From Heterobasidion occidentale (lineage: Eukaryota > Basidiomycota > Agaricomycetes > Russulales > Bondarzewiaceae), in contig JBCAQO010000006.1 in NCBI GenBank assembly GCA_039111635.1, forward strand, positions 1,178,001-1,242,000: a DNA stretch of 64,000 bases, in the 5' to 3' direction. The notes below the pieces were generated by a model, which had not been told where the DNA came from, did not search any database, and worked only from the letters and a program-made list of their open reading frames with translations. The translations under genes were made by a program, and so were the position numbers. Of the stretch, positions 46,601-57,717 are shown one piece after another; the first letter of the stretch is position 1; each line of letters begins with the position of its first letter.

Positions 46601-49600
46601 CTGTGTTAGACATCTACATCGAAAAGCACTTCAATTGTGCGGGCGCTTCGTCGCACATGATACAATCTATGAATCGCCTGCTGGCCAACCCAACAGCGTC
46701 CGAATCTGCCCAGCCTCTACGCGCCGCTCTGAAAGTATGGCATTATATCTTCAAGTTCATTGCTAGATCAAGGGAGTTACAGAAGGCGAAGGAAATGGGT
46801 ATGGGTGGCGGGGCTACGGCGGAACACCTGGAGGCAGCATTCAGACGAGAATTGCAAACCCATCTGTTAGAGGTCACTCGGATGATGGCCACCATCTCCC
46901 CCCCTTCGATCATCGGCACTCAGACCATCGCACTGCAGCATTTCACATCCATCCTCCCGGAATTGGCCAAAATCTTCTCCACTGTGGAGTTGGTGGCAAT
47001 CGCGACCCGATTTGCCAATGCAGTCGTCGGGGTCAGGGGCAAAATCGTCATCTGGAAACTCATCATGTATCTTCAAATCGTGAAAGGTTTCTTGTTCGAT
47101 AATGCACAGTCGCGATTACTGCTTGTCGAGGCGGTAGGCTCTTGGATCAAGCCTCATTTCGGCAAGTTTGACGAGTACGCGCATATAGTGCCGGGAGACG
47201 TTGATGCTCTACAAGACGCGGCAAGAGTCAATTGGCTAGAGAGCATTAGGCTTTGCGTGACTATTATCGCGCTCATGCTGGACAAACTCCAGCAGTGCCT
47301 GGTCGATCCTATCATCGTTGCGAACCACAACCATCTTCGTCAGGAACAGGACAACATAGAATATCTACTCTCGTTGATTCCAAGGTATGACTCAGTATGT
47401 CTTTATCTTGTTCTTTGTATTGATTGTAGCTGCTCGCAAGACTGCTTGCTTCCTACCGCGAATTCCAAAATCCCGCCAATGCGAAGGCAGTGCAACAAAT
47501 CAGGTCTCCAGCCACAACTCCTACACCCATCCCCGTGATCTTCCCAGAATCATACCCATTCTCGCTAGTTGCTCACCTCCCCAACACGTCGAAAAAGTTC
47601 AATGGTGCTTATCATGGAGAGGGCCAGATACTATTTAGCCCTGCACAAGGCGAAACGGCCGTCACATTCCTGGTCCTTGTATTGTCGTGTACAAAGAAGC
47701 ACCTCCTGGACTTCTTTGCGTCAATCTTCGAAATTGAAGGACGGGATAACTTTGCCGCTCTGTTGATGCAGTTTTTCGAAGTCGCCAGTTCGATCCTGGA
47801 CAATGACGCGTGGCCAAGCAACTGGTTGAACATCAATATTCTGGCGCACAAGGTCCTGATCAAAATGATGGAATCTGTCGCTGTTTTCTTAGAGAAGGAT
47901 TTTATTCCCGGTCCGGATGCGACCTTCCAATTCAATGTCGAGCTATGGAGGGACGGGATCCACATGCTACTCAAGCTTCTTTCATCTGATCAATTGGTCA
48001 TTGAAGAATTCAGTCCCCAGGTGAGATATTTGACTACCTTGAGTATGGAATGAGCGTTTATGTTGCCTGGACAAATAGAAACGCCGAGCCGTGTGGCGGC
48101 TTGCTGGCGACATACGCGGCGATGGAGCAGCAATCTTACTACAGCTCTGGGATGTCCTTGGTTGGTCTGAGGAGCTATCTGAGAGTACGGGGGCGGTCAC
48201 ACGATATGGCGTAAGATTTTGTCTTTTTTCTCTGTTCCGGTGGCTCAGCATTCACATTTAGGGATATCAAACTTTGCTAAGTTCCCTCGTCGGTCAAGTC
48301 GTCAATCTTTGCCTCAGCCATCACGATCAACTCCGTAGCAACGCCGTCCAAATTCTTTACAGCATGATCGTCTCACAGTACCACGAACACCAGCACTTCG
48401 ACAATATTGAGAACGAACTAGTCAATAAACTCGACTCTTTGTTCATGTCCGATAGCAAAGGAGACGACATTTCACGAGCCTTCTTCATCAGTCAACTTCG
48501 CCAGTTGTTCGACTCGTCCTCTTTGGACGAGCAACTTCGAGAGAGGGTTGCCAATTTCCTTCAATCCGTGGATGACTTCCTGGATCTTCTACTGAACGTC
48601 CGCGCGCTGCCCGAGGGCGACGAGTTTGCTGACGATCGTGTCATCGCTACTGTTTGTCCTGGTCTTTCCAGATACTGCAGCCATTTACTGACTTTCGGTT
48701 CTTCTTTGAAAGCTTCGACTTATGAACTTCATCCGACGCATTGGTCGAAATGAGATCTATATCAAATACGTGCATCAACTAGTTAACGTATGCTCTGGAC
48801 ATAGCTCGACTCTTGTTGCTGCAACTGATTTTTTGCTCTGTAGATGCATCTTCAGTCGCAGAACTTTGTCGAAGCAGCACTTACGTTGAAGCTACATTCC
48901 GATCTCCACGAATGGGATCTAAATTCGTTTGTCGAACCCATGGAGGAACTTGGCCTACCACAGCAGTCACAATTCCATCGAAAAGAGACGCTTTCGTTGC
49001 TGATATTAGATTATCTTGGTTTGTCTTTCACGACTACTCATTCAGTCGAATTTTGCTCAATGAATTCATAGGTAGAGGAAAAGCATGGGAGAGTGCCATT
49101 GAGATATGCAAGGAGCTGGTCTTCCAGCATTCAGAGGTCACGTTTAACTAGTGCGCACCATCCTTGCTGCCAATGGCTGTGTTGCTGATTAGGTGAACAG
49201 TGGACGCCTTGCTGAGATTCTGCGCCATCAAGCTGCCCTCTTGGAGCATATCGTCACCGATCAGCGCTACTATCCTGACTATTTTCGAGTTGCTTTCTAC
49301 GGCGATTTCCCAGCTGCCATTCGCAACAACCAGTTCATTGTAGGCATAATCAATGCATGTCCGTACTCTAGGCTAAATCGTGATTACAGTACCGAGGGTT
49401 CGAGTGGGAGAAGTTTGGGGCCTTCTGCGAACGCATGCTCAACAAGCACCCAGGCGCACAGCTCCTCAGGACTGTGGGAGAGCCTCCCGTCGACATCAAG
49501 TTTGGGAACGACCAATACATTCAATGCACAGCCGTCACGCCAGAGCCGAACCAAGCGCTGCCCATCTTCACTAATCCTGATGTTCCGATCGCAGTACGGA

Positions 49601-50784
49601 CATACTATGAACACAGGCACATATATCCCCACATCCTTCGCTGCCGTACAAGAGACTGACTCGTTTTCGTCGTTTATAGCGCAATCAACCTGTTCAGCTG
49701 TTCACGACCAGTGCCCAAACTGGACAGCGAGGGTGTGGAGGAAGTGTGGATTGAAAAGACCTACTTTACCACGGAGGAATCGTTCCCCACGGTTCTGCGA
49801 CGATCCGAGGTCGTCGCGCGGGAAGTGCTGGAAATCTCGCCGATCGAATCCGCTCTGCAAGATGTCGAACAAAAAACAAGGGAGTTGGCGGCCCTGAACG
49901 TTCGATACTCGGCATTGTCCAAGACAGCGCAGGTTCTGTCGACGAATCCTCTCGCCATGACTCTAAACGGCGTTGTCGACGCACCTGTCAACGGCGGCAT
50001 CGCTCGTTACAGGCAGGCGTTCTTGACACCAGCGTATCTCATAAGGTATCCTGAGCGTGCAGAGGATGTGGAGAGGCTGCGAAACAGCATCGACGAGCAG
50101 GTCCGTGGACACATCTTCGTCGAAATGGCCGTCGACTGATTCGCACGTTCGTTCGTTTTCTCACAGGTCCGCGTCATCGACAATTGCTTGCGGCTGCATG
50201 GGCAGTTGTGCCCGCCGGAGATGCTGGCATTCCACGAAACCATGGAGAAGTGGTTCAGGAAAAACTTCCAGGACGAGATCCGCCGGCTGTCCGTCGACGG
50301 GCAGTCCGAGCGGCCGTCGTCCCGCGTGACTGGCCCGCCGACTGCGTCCTCGTACGCGCCCTCCGTGAACGACTCGGCTTCCCTCCAGCGCACGGTGTCC
50401 TCAACCTCCACCACGCGCCCGCAGTTTGTTATCCCTCCCCTCCAGCTCGGGCGCCCGGTCATGACGCCGCCGCCGGACTCGCCACGGGAGAGCGCCAATC
50501 CCGGCAGCGGCGCCGCGCCGAAGCAGACGCCGCTGCAGCGGCACCTCGCGCACCTCGCGCGGCACGGGATGAACGGCGTGTCGTCGGCGCCTGGAGAGGG
50601 CGGCACCGGGAGCGACTCGGTCTCGGCTGGCTCGCCGCAGGGCTCGCTCTTGAACGTGGTCGGCGTGGGAGGACATCCCGTCGCGGCCAGCAGCGGGTCT
50701 ATCATCGGCAGCGTGGGCGGCTCCCTGAGAGGGCGCTTTTCGCGGTTGGGGAGCCTGAACTTCGGGCGGAAGGATGGCCCGTGA
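43602..50784 (+). CDS. DOCK-family guanine nucleotide exchange factor (DHR1/DHR2), CZH type; one frameshift
   Basis: Giant GEF for Rac/Cdc42-type GTPases acting at the cortex, roughly 2,100 residues over about 14 exons. The N-terminus has an SH3-like part (PLPVIVYGYAVHPLSPSHRD; DVVSLEVGDQVYAFEKYTPK). A helical scaffold follows (LREWHTLMFQYLARRDYKLF). The C2-type DHR1 domain starts near 45570 (AEMIAVSVKIFHGNASTIVK; LGFPDVVFPGDVRNELYIKL). The long armadillo region is followed by DHR2: HLQSQNFVEAALTLKLHSDL near 48850, KAWESAIEICKELVFQHSEV, PDYFRVAFYGDFPAAIRNNQ, YRGFEWEKFGAFCERMLNKH and VRVIDNCLRLHGQLCPPEML. A Pro/Ser-rich tail ends GRKDGP. At about 44981-44985 one extra base separates CSPGETAE from LYFSLYNKNESRF. 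One intron (49617-49679) begins GC rather than GT. All other junctions keep frame. Confidence 0.94.
49617..49679 (+). other. GC-AG intron inside the DOCK gene
   Basis: The exon ends TAT GAA CAC AG and the next begins C GCA ATC AAC CTG, joining YYEHS to AINLFSCSRPV. The intervening 63 nt starts GCACAT and ends TTTATAG. No GT donor at this junction gives the conserved reading, so this is a GC-AG intron, unless the C is a base error. Confidence 0.7.
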
Positions 50785-51420
50785 TGCATGATGTGCGCCC
50801 TTGTTTTTTATTATTTTGGTTTCATTTCGTTCTGTTTTCCTGTTTTCGTTTCGTTCGTTCGGAGGGGCCGATCTACTCTCGATTCAATATGCGTCGCTCA
50901 TTTATTGTAGTTATTATCTGGGATGCGGTGCTTCCTTTCGCGCATTGTAGGTTTTCGATTAATCCAAGTAGGTAGCAAAGCGAGATACCAGCATTTGTTG
51001 TTGTATAATGCAAATTGACGTTCCCTTTCTCGGCTTCGACGCGGACTCGCGGCGCAGGCGAACGCGCATGGCGGACAGGAGTGTGAACGGCGACTCGTTC
51101 CGGAGAAAGGCTACAATGTATGTGAAGGACGAAGGTGGGCGGGGACGGACAAAAGATATCGTACAGATACTACAGGACGGCGGCGAGCCGGGTCTCGAAA
51201 CGTGAAGGGACGAAGGGCGTGCTATGTGGTGAGGAGATCGTGTCTAGGGGACATGGAAGATAGATGGTGGAACGAACACACCGAATGATACAACAAAACG
51301 AAGAGAATAAGGAGTTACGGAAATAAGATAGTCGACCGGCGGCCTCGACGGTCCATGTGAGTAGTACTAGGTGTGTGTGCGTGCGCGTGCAGTGCGCATG
51401 ACGGGCTCCCCTTTTCCCCG
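50785..51420. other. 3' spacer between the DOCK and MedA-like genes
   Basis: Convergent 3' regions. T-rich just after the DOCK stop (50800-50860). No gene seen. Confidence 0.5.
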
Positions 51421-53055
51421 CTAGATGTGCCCATAGCCGGCGGACAGCCGCTTATCTGGTCTGAGGTACTTTCCGTGGCTCAAGGCGGCGGAGTGGTACG
51501 GGTTCGGGCGCACGTGCTTAGAGCCGAGGCGGTGCGAGCGCTGGGCGACGCCGGGATGGGCGAGCTGCGGCTGCTCCAAGATGAAATCGTGCGTGGAGAA
51601 TTCATCCGAATAGCGGTAGGGCGACATCCCGCCCGGATACGGCATGTCCATGGCGTTTTCCTGGTCCTGGGCGTGCGACGGGACGAACAACGGGCCGACA
51701 AAGTCCAAGGCGGGCTGCGCCGCGGGGACCTTCGGTTGCACGAGGGTCTGGAAGCCGCGAGCATCAGCGAGCGCGCGCACAGGCGACGGGTTAGAGAGGG
51801 TGCTCACGTATTTGGAGAGGACCTTCTGCAGGGCTGGGGCGAGTCTGGACCAGCGGAACACCTTGATGTCCTTCTCGATGTGCCGCGGCTTGGGGGCGGG
51901 ATAGTCCATGATTTGCTGGAAGAACTCGGAGAGGCGCGCCGTCGTCTTGTTGATGGTGATGGGGTGGAGGCCCTCGAGGTTGCGCCGGATCCGGTTCTTC
52001 TCCTCAACGGAGAAGTTGTTTTGGACGAGGTATTGCAGGAGGGAGATGATGTCGACGGAAGTGACGTAGAACTCGCCGTCATCGACGCGATAGATGCAGG
52101 AGACGATGACCTGGTCCTCCTTGTAGTCCTCCGGCTCGATGGACTTGCACGTAACCAAGATGTTGTTAGCGTCCTGCGTGCGCGCGAACTGCACGAGGCG
52201 CCTGCCGGCGCTCAGCTCCTTGACGGTGAAGCCCTCGGTCATGGATTCGAAGGGAGAGACGATGACGAGGTTGAGTTCGCCCAGGTCTCTTTCCGGTCCC
52301 GCGAGCTCGCTCCGGCGGAGAAGCTGGGAATGAGGCAGGCGCGTCGAGTGACCTCGCTTATTACGTATCGGGTAGTGTGAGGGTTTCACAGGGTACGTGG
52401 GGGAGAGGTGGGTATTTGTGGCATCAAAGACAAAGTGTTCTGCGAGTGAAGGAACGTTTGCCACAAGCTCAATTTCGTCCTTCAGCGAGATGACGTATCT
52501 ACATGGGTATCGTTCGGGTGAATACAGCGCGGTATGGGGAAGCAACAACTGACTCGCTCGCCAATACGTGAACTGGCCAAAGGTGACCGAGTCCAAGACT
52601 ACATTGTCCGAGTCCAACGCCTGCACGGACACCGAGACGGTTGGAGAGGTTCTAGACTCACTGGGATCTGGGATAGAGCCCTCCAGACGCCATTTATCCA
52701 GCGCGTCTTCGCGGAAGATGACAGTCTGAATGGCTCTGTCGCCAACGACGAGGCGGAGATAGACGTTGTTCGAAGGGCGGTAGAGATTTCGAAAGCAGGT
52801 GTAGACGGTGATGGGGATGCCGTGCTCGCCTTCGATGGGGGTGTAATCCAAGACGCGAAACATGCCGAGGGAGGAGACGGCGAGGCAATCGTCCGCGGAC
52901 TCTGTGCCCATGGGAAGGTCTGAAGGAGGGGACAGGGCATCTGTGCCTTGATCTGATTCTAGCAGGGTGTAAGTTGTGGACTGAGAGGAGCGGGAGGTGG
53001 AAAAGGTAGATTGTGAGGGCGGGTCGAGGGGGCTGGGGGAGGGGGAGGAGGACAT
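51421..53055 (-). CDS. MedA/medusa-like developmental regulator (DUF7082)
   Basis: Intronless 544-residue protein. The core matches the fungal medusa family, nuclear regulators of conidiophore or fruiting development and of adhesion in ascomycetes. Diagnostic stretch at about residues 350-420: SVEEKNRIRRNLEGLHPITI, NKTTARLSEFFQQIMDYPAP, KPRHIEKDIKVFRWSRLAPA and LQKVLSKYV. An earlier conserved part, MFRVLDYTPIEGEHGIPITV and YLRLVVGDRAIQTVIFRED, resembles an immunoglobulin-like or transcription-factor-type beta domain, and SVTFGQFTYWRA follows. The N-terminal 60 residues are Ser-rich; the C-terminal 100 are Pro/Tyr/His-rich and probably disordered. The frame is intact over its whole length. The large ORF on the opposite strand (51373-52380) is a shadow. 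Confidence 0.88.
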   Translation of the reverse strand: MSSSPSPSPLDPPSQSTFSTSRSSQSTTYTLLESDQGTDALSPPSDLPMGTESADDCLAVSSLGMFRVLDYTPIEGEHGIPITVYTCFRNLYRPSNNVYLRLVVGDRAIQTVIFREDALDKWRLEGSIPDPSESRTSPTVSVSVQALDSDNVVLDSVTFGQFTYWRASQLLLPHTALYSPERYPCRYVISLKDEIELVANVPSLAEHFVFDATNTHLSPTYPVKPSHYPIRNKRGHSTRLPHSQLLRRSELAGPERDLGELNLVIVSPFESMTEGFTVKELSAGRRLVQFARTQDANNILVTCKSIEPEDYKEDQVIVSCIYRVDDGEFYVTSVDIISLLQYLVQNNFSVEEKNRIRRNLEGLHPITINKTTARLSEFFQQIMDYPAPKPRHIEKDIKVFRWSRLAPALQKVLSKYVSTLSNPSPVRALADARGFQTLVQPKVPAAQPALDFVGPLFVPSHAQDQENAMDMPYPGGMSPYRYSDEFSTHDFILEQPQLAHPGVAQRSHRLGSKHVRPNPYHSAALSHGKYLRPDKRLSAGYGHI

Positions 53056-54628
53056 CGTGGACGGGGAGGGGAGGGAGGGAGGGGAGTAGGATGTGGACGT
53101 GGGGGAGGTGAGACAAGGCGGAGGAGCGTCGGGAGGGTTTATATACGAGGGAGAGGAGGATGAAAGGTGGCGGGAAGAGGTTCAAGTGCCGAGGGCCTGA
53201 CATATTGTCTGTGTCCCAAATCGGTCCCGGTCAGCACTCGACCTCTCCTCCCCCCGCGTCCTCCTTCCGCACCTCGCCCCGCACGCCCGTCCACATGGGC
53301 ACTCACCGCCAGCAGCAGTGGCACCGGAGCCCCGCACCGTCCGCGCAGCCACGCAGCGGTGTGTGGCCGCAGCAGGGATGGCTCGCGGGTGGTGTGGCTC
53401 TGAGGAAGAGTTTGGAGGGTCGGCTACTCAAGCGCGGTCGGTCGGTAGCCTCGTGCTCAGCAAGCCAAACAAGACAGCACAATCTCAGATCTCCTCTCCA
53501 CCCCGCCGTCCTCTCGGGCCTCCCTCCCCCTCACACCACCATCCACACAAACATCCCTTCCCGCTCTCGTCTCCTCGTAACCGCCGTGCACCCCTCGCTA
53601 GAGGCACACATGGCCGCTTCATCAGACCCGAGCCAAATAATCACCAAAAAAAAATAGATCAGAATTCACGCCCTGGTTGCTTCGCTGCCCCCGACGGCTC
53701 AACTTGCTCCCTCATGCGACGCGACTGCCCTCCCGGGAACCCTCCGTCCCTCCACATCCCCGCAGACGTCGCCCACCCTGAGCCAGCTCGCATCCCTCAC
53801 AATTATCCTATCTCGCGAGGCACAGCCTGGCACGAGAAACGGCGATTTAACAAGTGCAACGCTCGCGGTCTAGACCCACCGATCTAATGGCCCGCTAGCC
53901 CAGCTTAGCACCCATTGGGCGCAATCTCCCTGTCCGGCAAGGACCACTTGGAGCTTCGCCCTCATCCGCACTCAATGGCCCACCGGCTCCTCCATTTTTG
54001 TAACCGCCCTCCCCATTCCACAAAGTCGATCCCCCATATCCGACTGCCAAAGGTGGCCTCCGAGTCGGCGCCAGGCAAAAGTCCCAGTCCAACGACAGGG
54101 CGGACCCCCCAAGCGCAGCCTATACGTTGAGATGACCCGCGCGGAGAGTGCGATCAACCTCGCTCGAAGGACGGGCGGCCCGTCGATCATGGAAAACCCA
54201 CACAGCTCCGTCGTATAATACGACGCCAAGCGACGGGCGAATGCCCGAAGCGCAACCGTAGATACGACCAATAATGCCGCCAGAACCGCATCTCAATTTG
54301 AGCGTGCCCTGGAGCAGAGGCGGAAACCATGCGTTACATGCAAAGTACTCTGCTCTTCAAGGTGAATAAAAATTTGGCCGGTAATGACTCTACCATCTGA
54401 CCGTCAAATAAATGCGTGGTCAGAAGAAGGAAAGCGACAAGGGAAAAAAAAAGGTGCATCTCTACTGCGCCGTTATGGAAAACCATCTCAGACGTCTGCG
54501 CCTTGTCTGACGACTGCCACCGGGTCAGGACACGGCCCACACGTCAACCGAGTCGGGTGGCAGCACACGGCCGTGTGCCTTTTAGGGAAATACGGGATAG
54601 ATTGTCCGGTGGCTGACGCCTCGGGAGG
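53056..54628. other. Spacer upstream of the MedA-like gene, no gene seen
   Basis: A CT-rich leader lies just upstream of the MedA-like ATG. ORFs at 53160-53887 (plus) are Arg/Pro/Ser-rich with no domain. No repeat or RNA gene was recognised. Confidence 0.45.
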
Positions 54629-55921
54629 TCAATTTTGCAGGCACGTTACATGCCTTGGGTCCCAGACGCCTTCTGCGCCCTCCTGCGCCCGCCACACGCG
54701 CGCGACAGGCGGAATGGAGCCCTCTGCCGACAGCACGCGCTGGCAGACGGTGCACTGCGTCTCGAACAGGCCCTCGTAGGTCACGAGCATCTCCTGTCCA
54801 AGGTACAGCGGTCGGGGGCCACAATCAACATCGGCGAGCGGACCCATCGGGAGGCATGACAAAGCCAAGAGGAGGGTTTGAATTCCAGAAAATTGGGGGT
54901 CGTCGATGATCCGGCGGCGAGGGAGGGCGGCACGGGACGTCAGAGAATTAGTGTGGCAGGACGATCGAGTGCGCGCGCACCATGAAACATTGGAACGGGA
55001 TCCGCGGCGCGGATTGGACCATCCGCGCGATGTACTGCGAGAGCTTCAGAAAGACTTGATAGTCAGACTCTGAGTGGGGAGGTTTCTGTGTGGCAAGGGA
55101 GGGCGGTGAGCTCTCCATGACGTCCCGGGATTCGGAAAAATATAAGTCAATGGGCCCTACCCTTTCTCGGGCCCCGAACGCCGTGACGGTCTCTATGAGC
55201 AAAGGCCGATCGTCGTACTTTTGAGACCTGGCCTCCTTCGGATCCTCGTAGTGCCCGAGGACGATGAACGCCTTGAGGACATCCGGAATCACAACCGCAG
55301 CAGGAGCGGGACGCGCAGGTCGCGCGGCTCCTTGGGGCCCGACAGCCAGATGTGCAGCCTCGCCTCTCGCGACGGCGCCGCGTTGAACTGGCGAATGTAG
55401 TCGGGACGCCCGCTATCGACAGCGGAGGGTCAGAAGGCTCGGGAGACGGGAACAGCGACGCGGTCCGGGGGTGGAAGGAGGGGTACGGCCGTGGCGACTC
55501 GGGCGTCGACGAGCGCCTGTCCGCCGCCAAAAGCGCGCGGCGTCAGATCCAGAGACAGCGCAGAACCGTGTGCAGGCCTACCGACGCTTGCGGGCCCCCG
55601 TGCGGCCACCGTCCTGAGGCCCGAGTGGTCCCTGCGCTCGCTCTCGGCTGCCACCCGCAGCGCCTCCTGCACCTTCGTCTGCAGCAGCGCCTTGCGCACC
55701 TCGGTCGCCTCGAACAGGACGCGTTTCATCGTCTCCAGGAGAGTTCCCGGCGCGGGATCGGGGCCGACGTCGAGGCCCGGTGTGCGGAGGAGCAGGGGCG
55801 GCAGCTGGCGCAGGCCGGGCACGCGCGCGGAGAACTCGGTGAGCGCGTCTATCTGGGATTTCAGGGTCGTCAGTACAGATTGAGGCGCCGTGGGCGATGC
55901 AGAGTCGGTGGGAGGGTCCAT
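54629..55921 (-). CDS. MED27: Mediator complex subunit 27; one frameshift
   Basis: Tail-associated subunit of the RNA polymerase II Mediator. The start MDPPTDSASPTAPQSVLTTL is followed by helices (SQIDALTEFSARVPGLRQLP; TLLETMKRVLFEATEVRKAL). The next exons give RPDYIRQFNAAPSREARLHI-WLSGPKEPRDLRVPLLLR, then VIPDVLKAFIVLGHYEDPKE, SDYQVFLKLSQYIARMVQSA and PRIPFQCFM. The last exon carries the C-terminal zinc-binding signature of Med27: CTVCQRVLSAEGSIPPVARV-W ... RHVTC. At 55294-55295 one more C on the plus strand (G in coding sense) is needed to pass from LLLR to VIPDVLKAF; as assembled, a TGA follows. The last intron (about 54798-54975) is longer than its neighbours and its acceptor is less certain. 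Confidence 0.85.
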
Positions 55922-57717
55922 CGGAGGAGACGGTGGAGGAGGTCGCGGGTCGGGTGTGGTGGTGCAGTGGTAGTTGCTTCGGAGGAGCAGCTCCGCGGCC
56001 GCACAGCCGGGCGCGACACGGGCGCTAACTCGACACGTGGGAATTCGATTACCGATGCGGAATCGAGTGGTTGGATCTCAACTTATGGCATCTGCTGCTG
56101 CTACTTACTCAATACCAATGCCCTTTCTTATTGATCTCACCTTTTTTCTCTCGAAGCGTTGGCTTCGTCCGCTCGCCCTTCTCGTGTGCCCAGGCCGGAA
56201 TTTCTGATATCTCGATTGCCGCGTGGAAAGGCACGGTCTGCGGTCACATCTTTGAAGCCTCGCCTATCAGTAGCACATACAAATATCCAACACCAATGTA
56301 GACGAGGCATTTCACGGCGTCGCGTTCGCGACTGGCGGCTCCCACAAAGGCTCGATTTAATGCGCTCGTCTGACCGCCCCTTCATATGAGTCCACGACAA
56401 CATGCCATCATCAGCCGGACGCTTATAAATGGGCAGGGTGGGTGTCGACGCGCCCGCGCATCAGAAATTCCACGACCTACTTACTCACTTATTATGCGAG
56501 CCCCGCAAAACAATAGCGGCCCAATTCCTGGCGCCGTCGCGAACCCCCGCCAGACGTCGCCGCAGCCTTGCTCGCGACGCGAGAGGCCCTGATCACGGGC
56601 TGCTAGCCGACAATCTTACCACTTCAAGTGTCCACCCGTCTTCTCTCCAGGAGAAGCGCGACCAGAACAGAACAGAACAGAACAGAACAGAGCGTTAGAA
56701 CCAGGGAGCGCACGGTCCCTTTTTCTTTTCTCCGGTCGACCCTCGAAATCACGATGTCCTTTTCCTTTTGTCGTGGAACGGACTGTGCGCCGTCCGAATC
56801 ATTACCCGCCACTGGTTCTCTGGGGTTTGCAATGGTAATCACTGCTCAGTGGTCAGAAATTCGATACTCTTGGTACAGTGATAAGCGCCCGACGTCCCCC
56901 TCTCGCACGGCACAGCATCGTGACGTACACCGCGAATATCAGAGCCCTGTCGACGGTCCAGAATAGCCATAGAAGGAAGGTATCGTGTTCGCTCGATCCT
57001 AGTAGTAATACTCAACTGCGTGCGTACTGACGATGGAAATTTCCCGTGACTTGCATTCAATCGCGACGAGTATCCAGCCAAACCAACGTCTGTTCGAGTT
57101 CAGGGCCGATAGAGCACTCGTCCTCATGACCGTTGGCGATTCGCTCGTTCGCCTCAGACGATGGACTTCAACGATGCCGACGACGTCGACGGCACGACGC
57201 GCGCCGGCCAGGGATCATATTGTATCGAATGAATTTGTGCTTCCGTCTATGAATCGAAACTACTACTAATGGACAATGCAACGGACCCCATGTGACGACG
57301 ATGCCAAAAAAGGTGGGAGAGTGAGAGTGAGAGAGGTAGGGAGACAGGCGCGCACCATGACACGGGGCGGCGGTATAGGGATAGTGTGCGGGCGTGTGCA
57401 GGGAGGATAAACCTGCGAAAGCGAAGAGAGGACGAGGGTGAGGGTGAGGGGTGAGGGCGAGGGCGAGGGAGGGAAGAGGAAAACAGCGGGCGGACGCCAG
57501 GACAGAGAAGACGAAACGCGACCCCAGCCAGCATTACGATACCATAGTAGAGTATCCACGGCGCGGCTCGAAAAAAAAAGAGAAAAAAGAAAAAGAAAAA
57601 GACACAGAAAACAGGTCAGAAGGGTATAGGACATGGTAATAGAGTGCAACAATATATAGAACGACAAATGTCCTTCGAAGGCACCGGAACCGATCGAGCC
57701 TCGTCCGTCTCTCGAAA
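55922..57717. other. Spacer between MED27 and the chitin synthase gene
   Basis: Holds the MED27 promoter and the chitin synthase 3' region. Contains a five-base tandem (AGAAC)n at about 56664-56692 and a GA/GGGC-rich tract at about 57413-57475. No credible gene. Confidence 0.5.
56664..56692. repeat. (AGAAC)n microsatellite
   Basis: More than five uninterrupted 5-bp units. Confidence 0.9.

Noticed and set aside
51373..52380. 335-codon plus-strand frame opposite the MedA-like gene
   Set aside because: Antisense shadow of an intact intronless gene.
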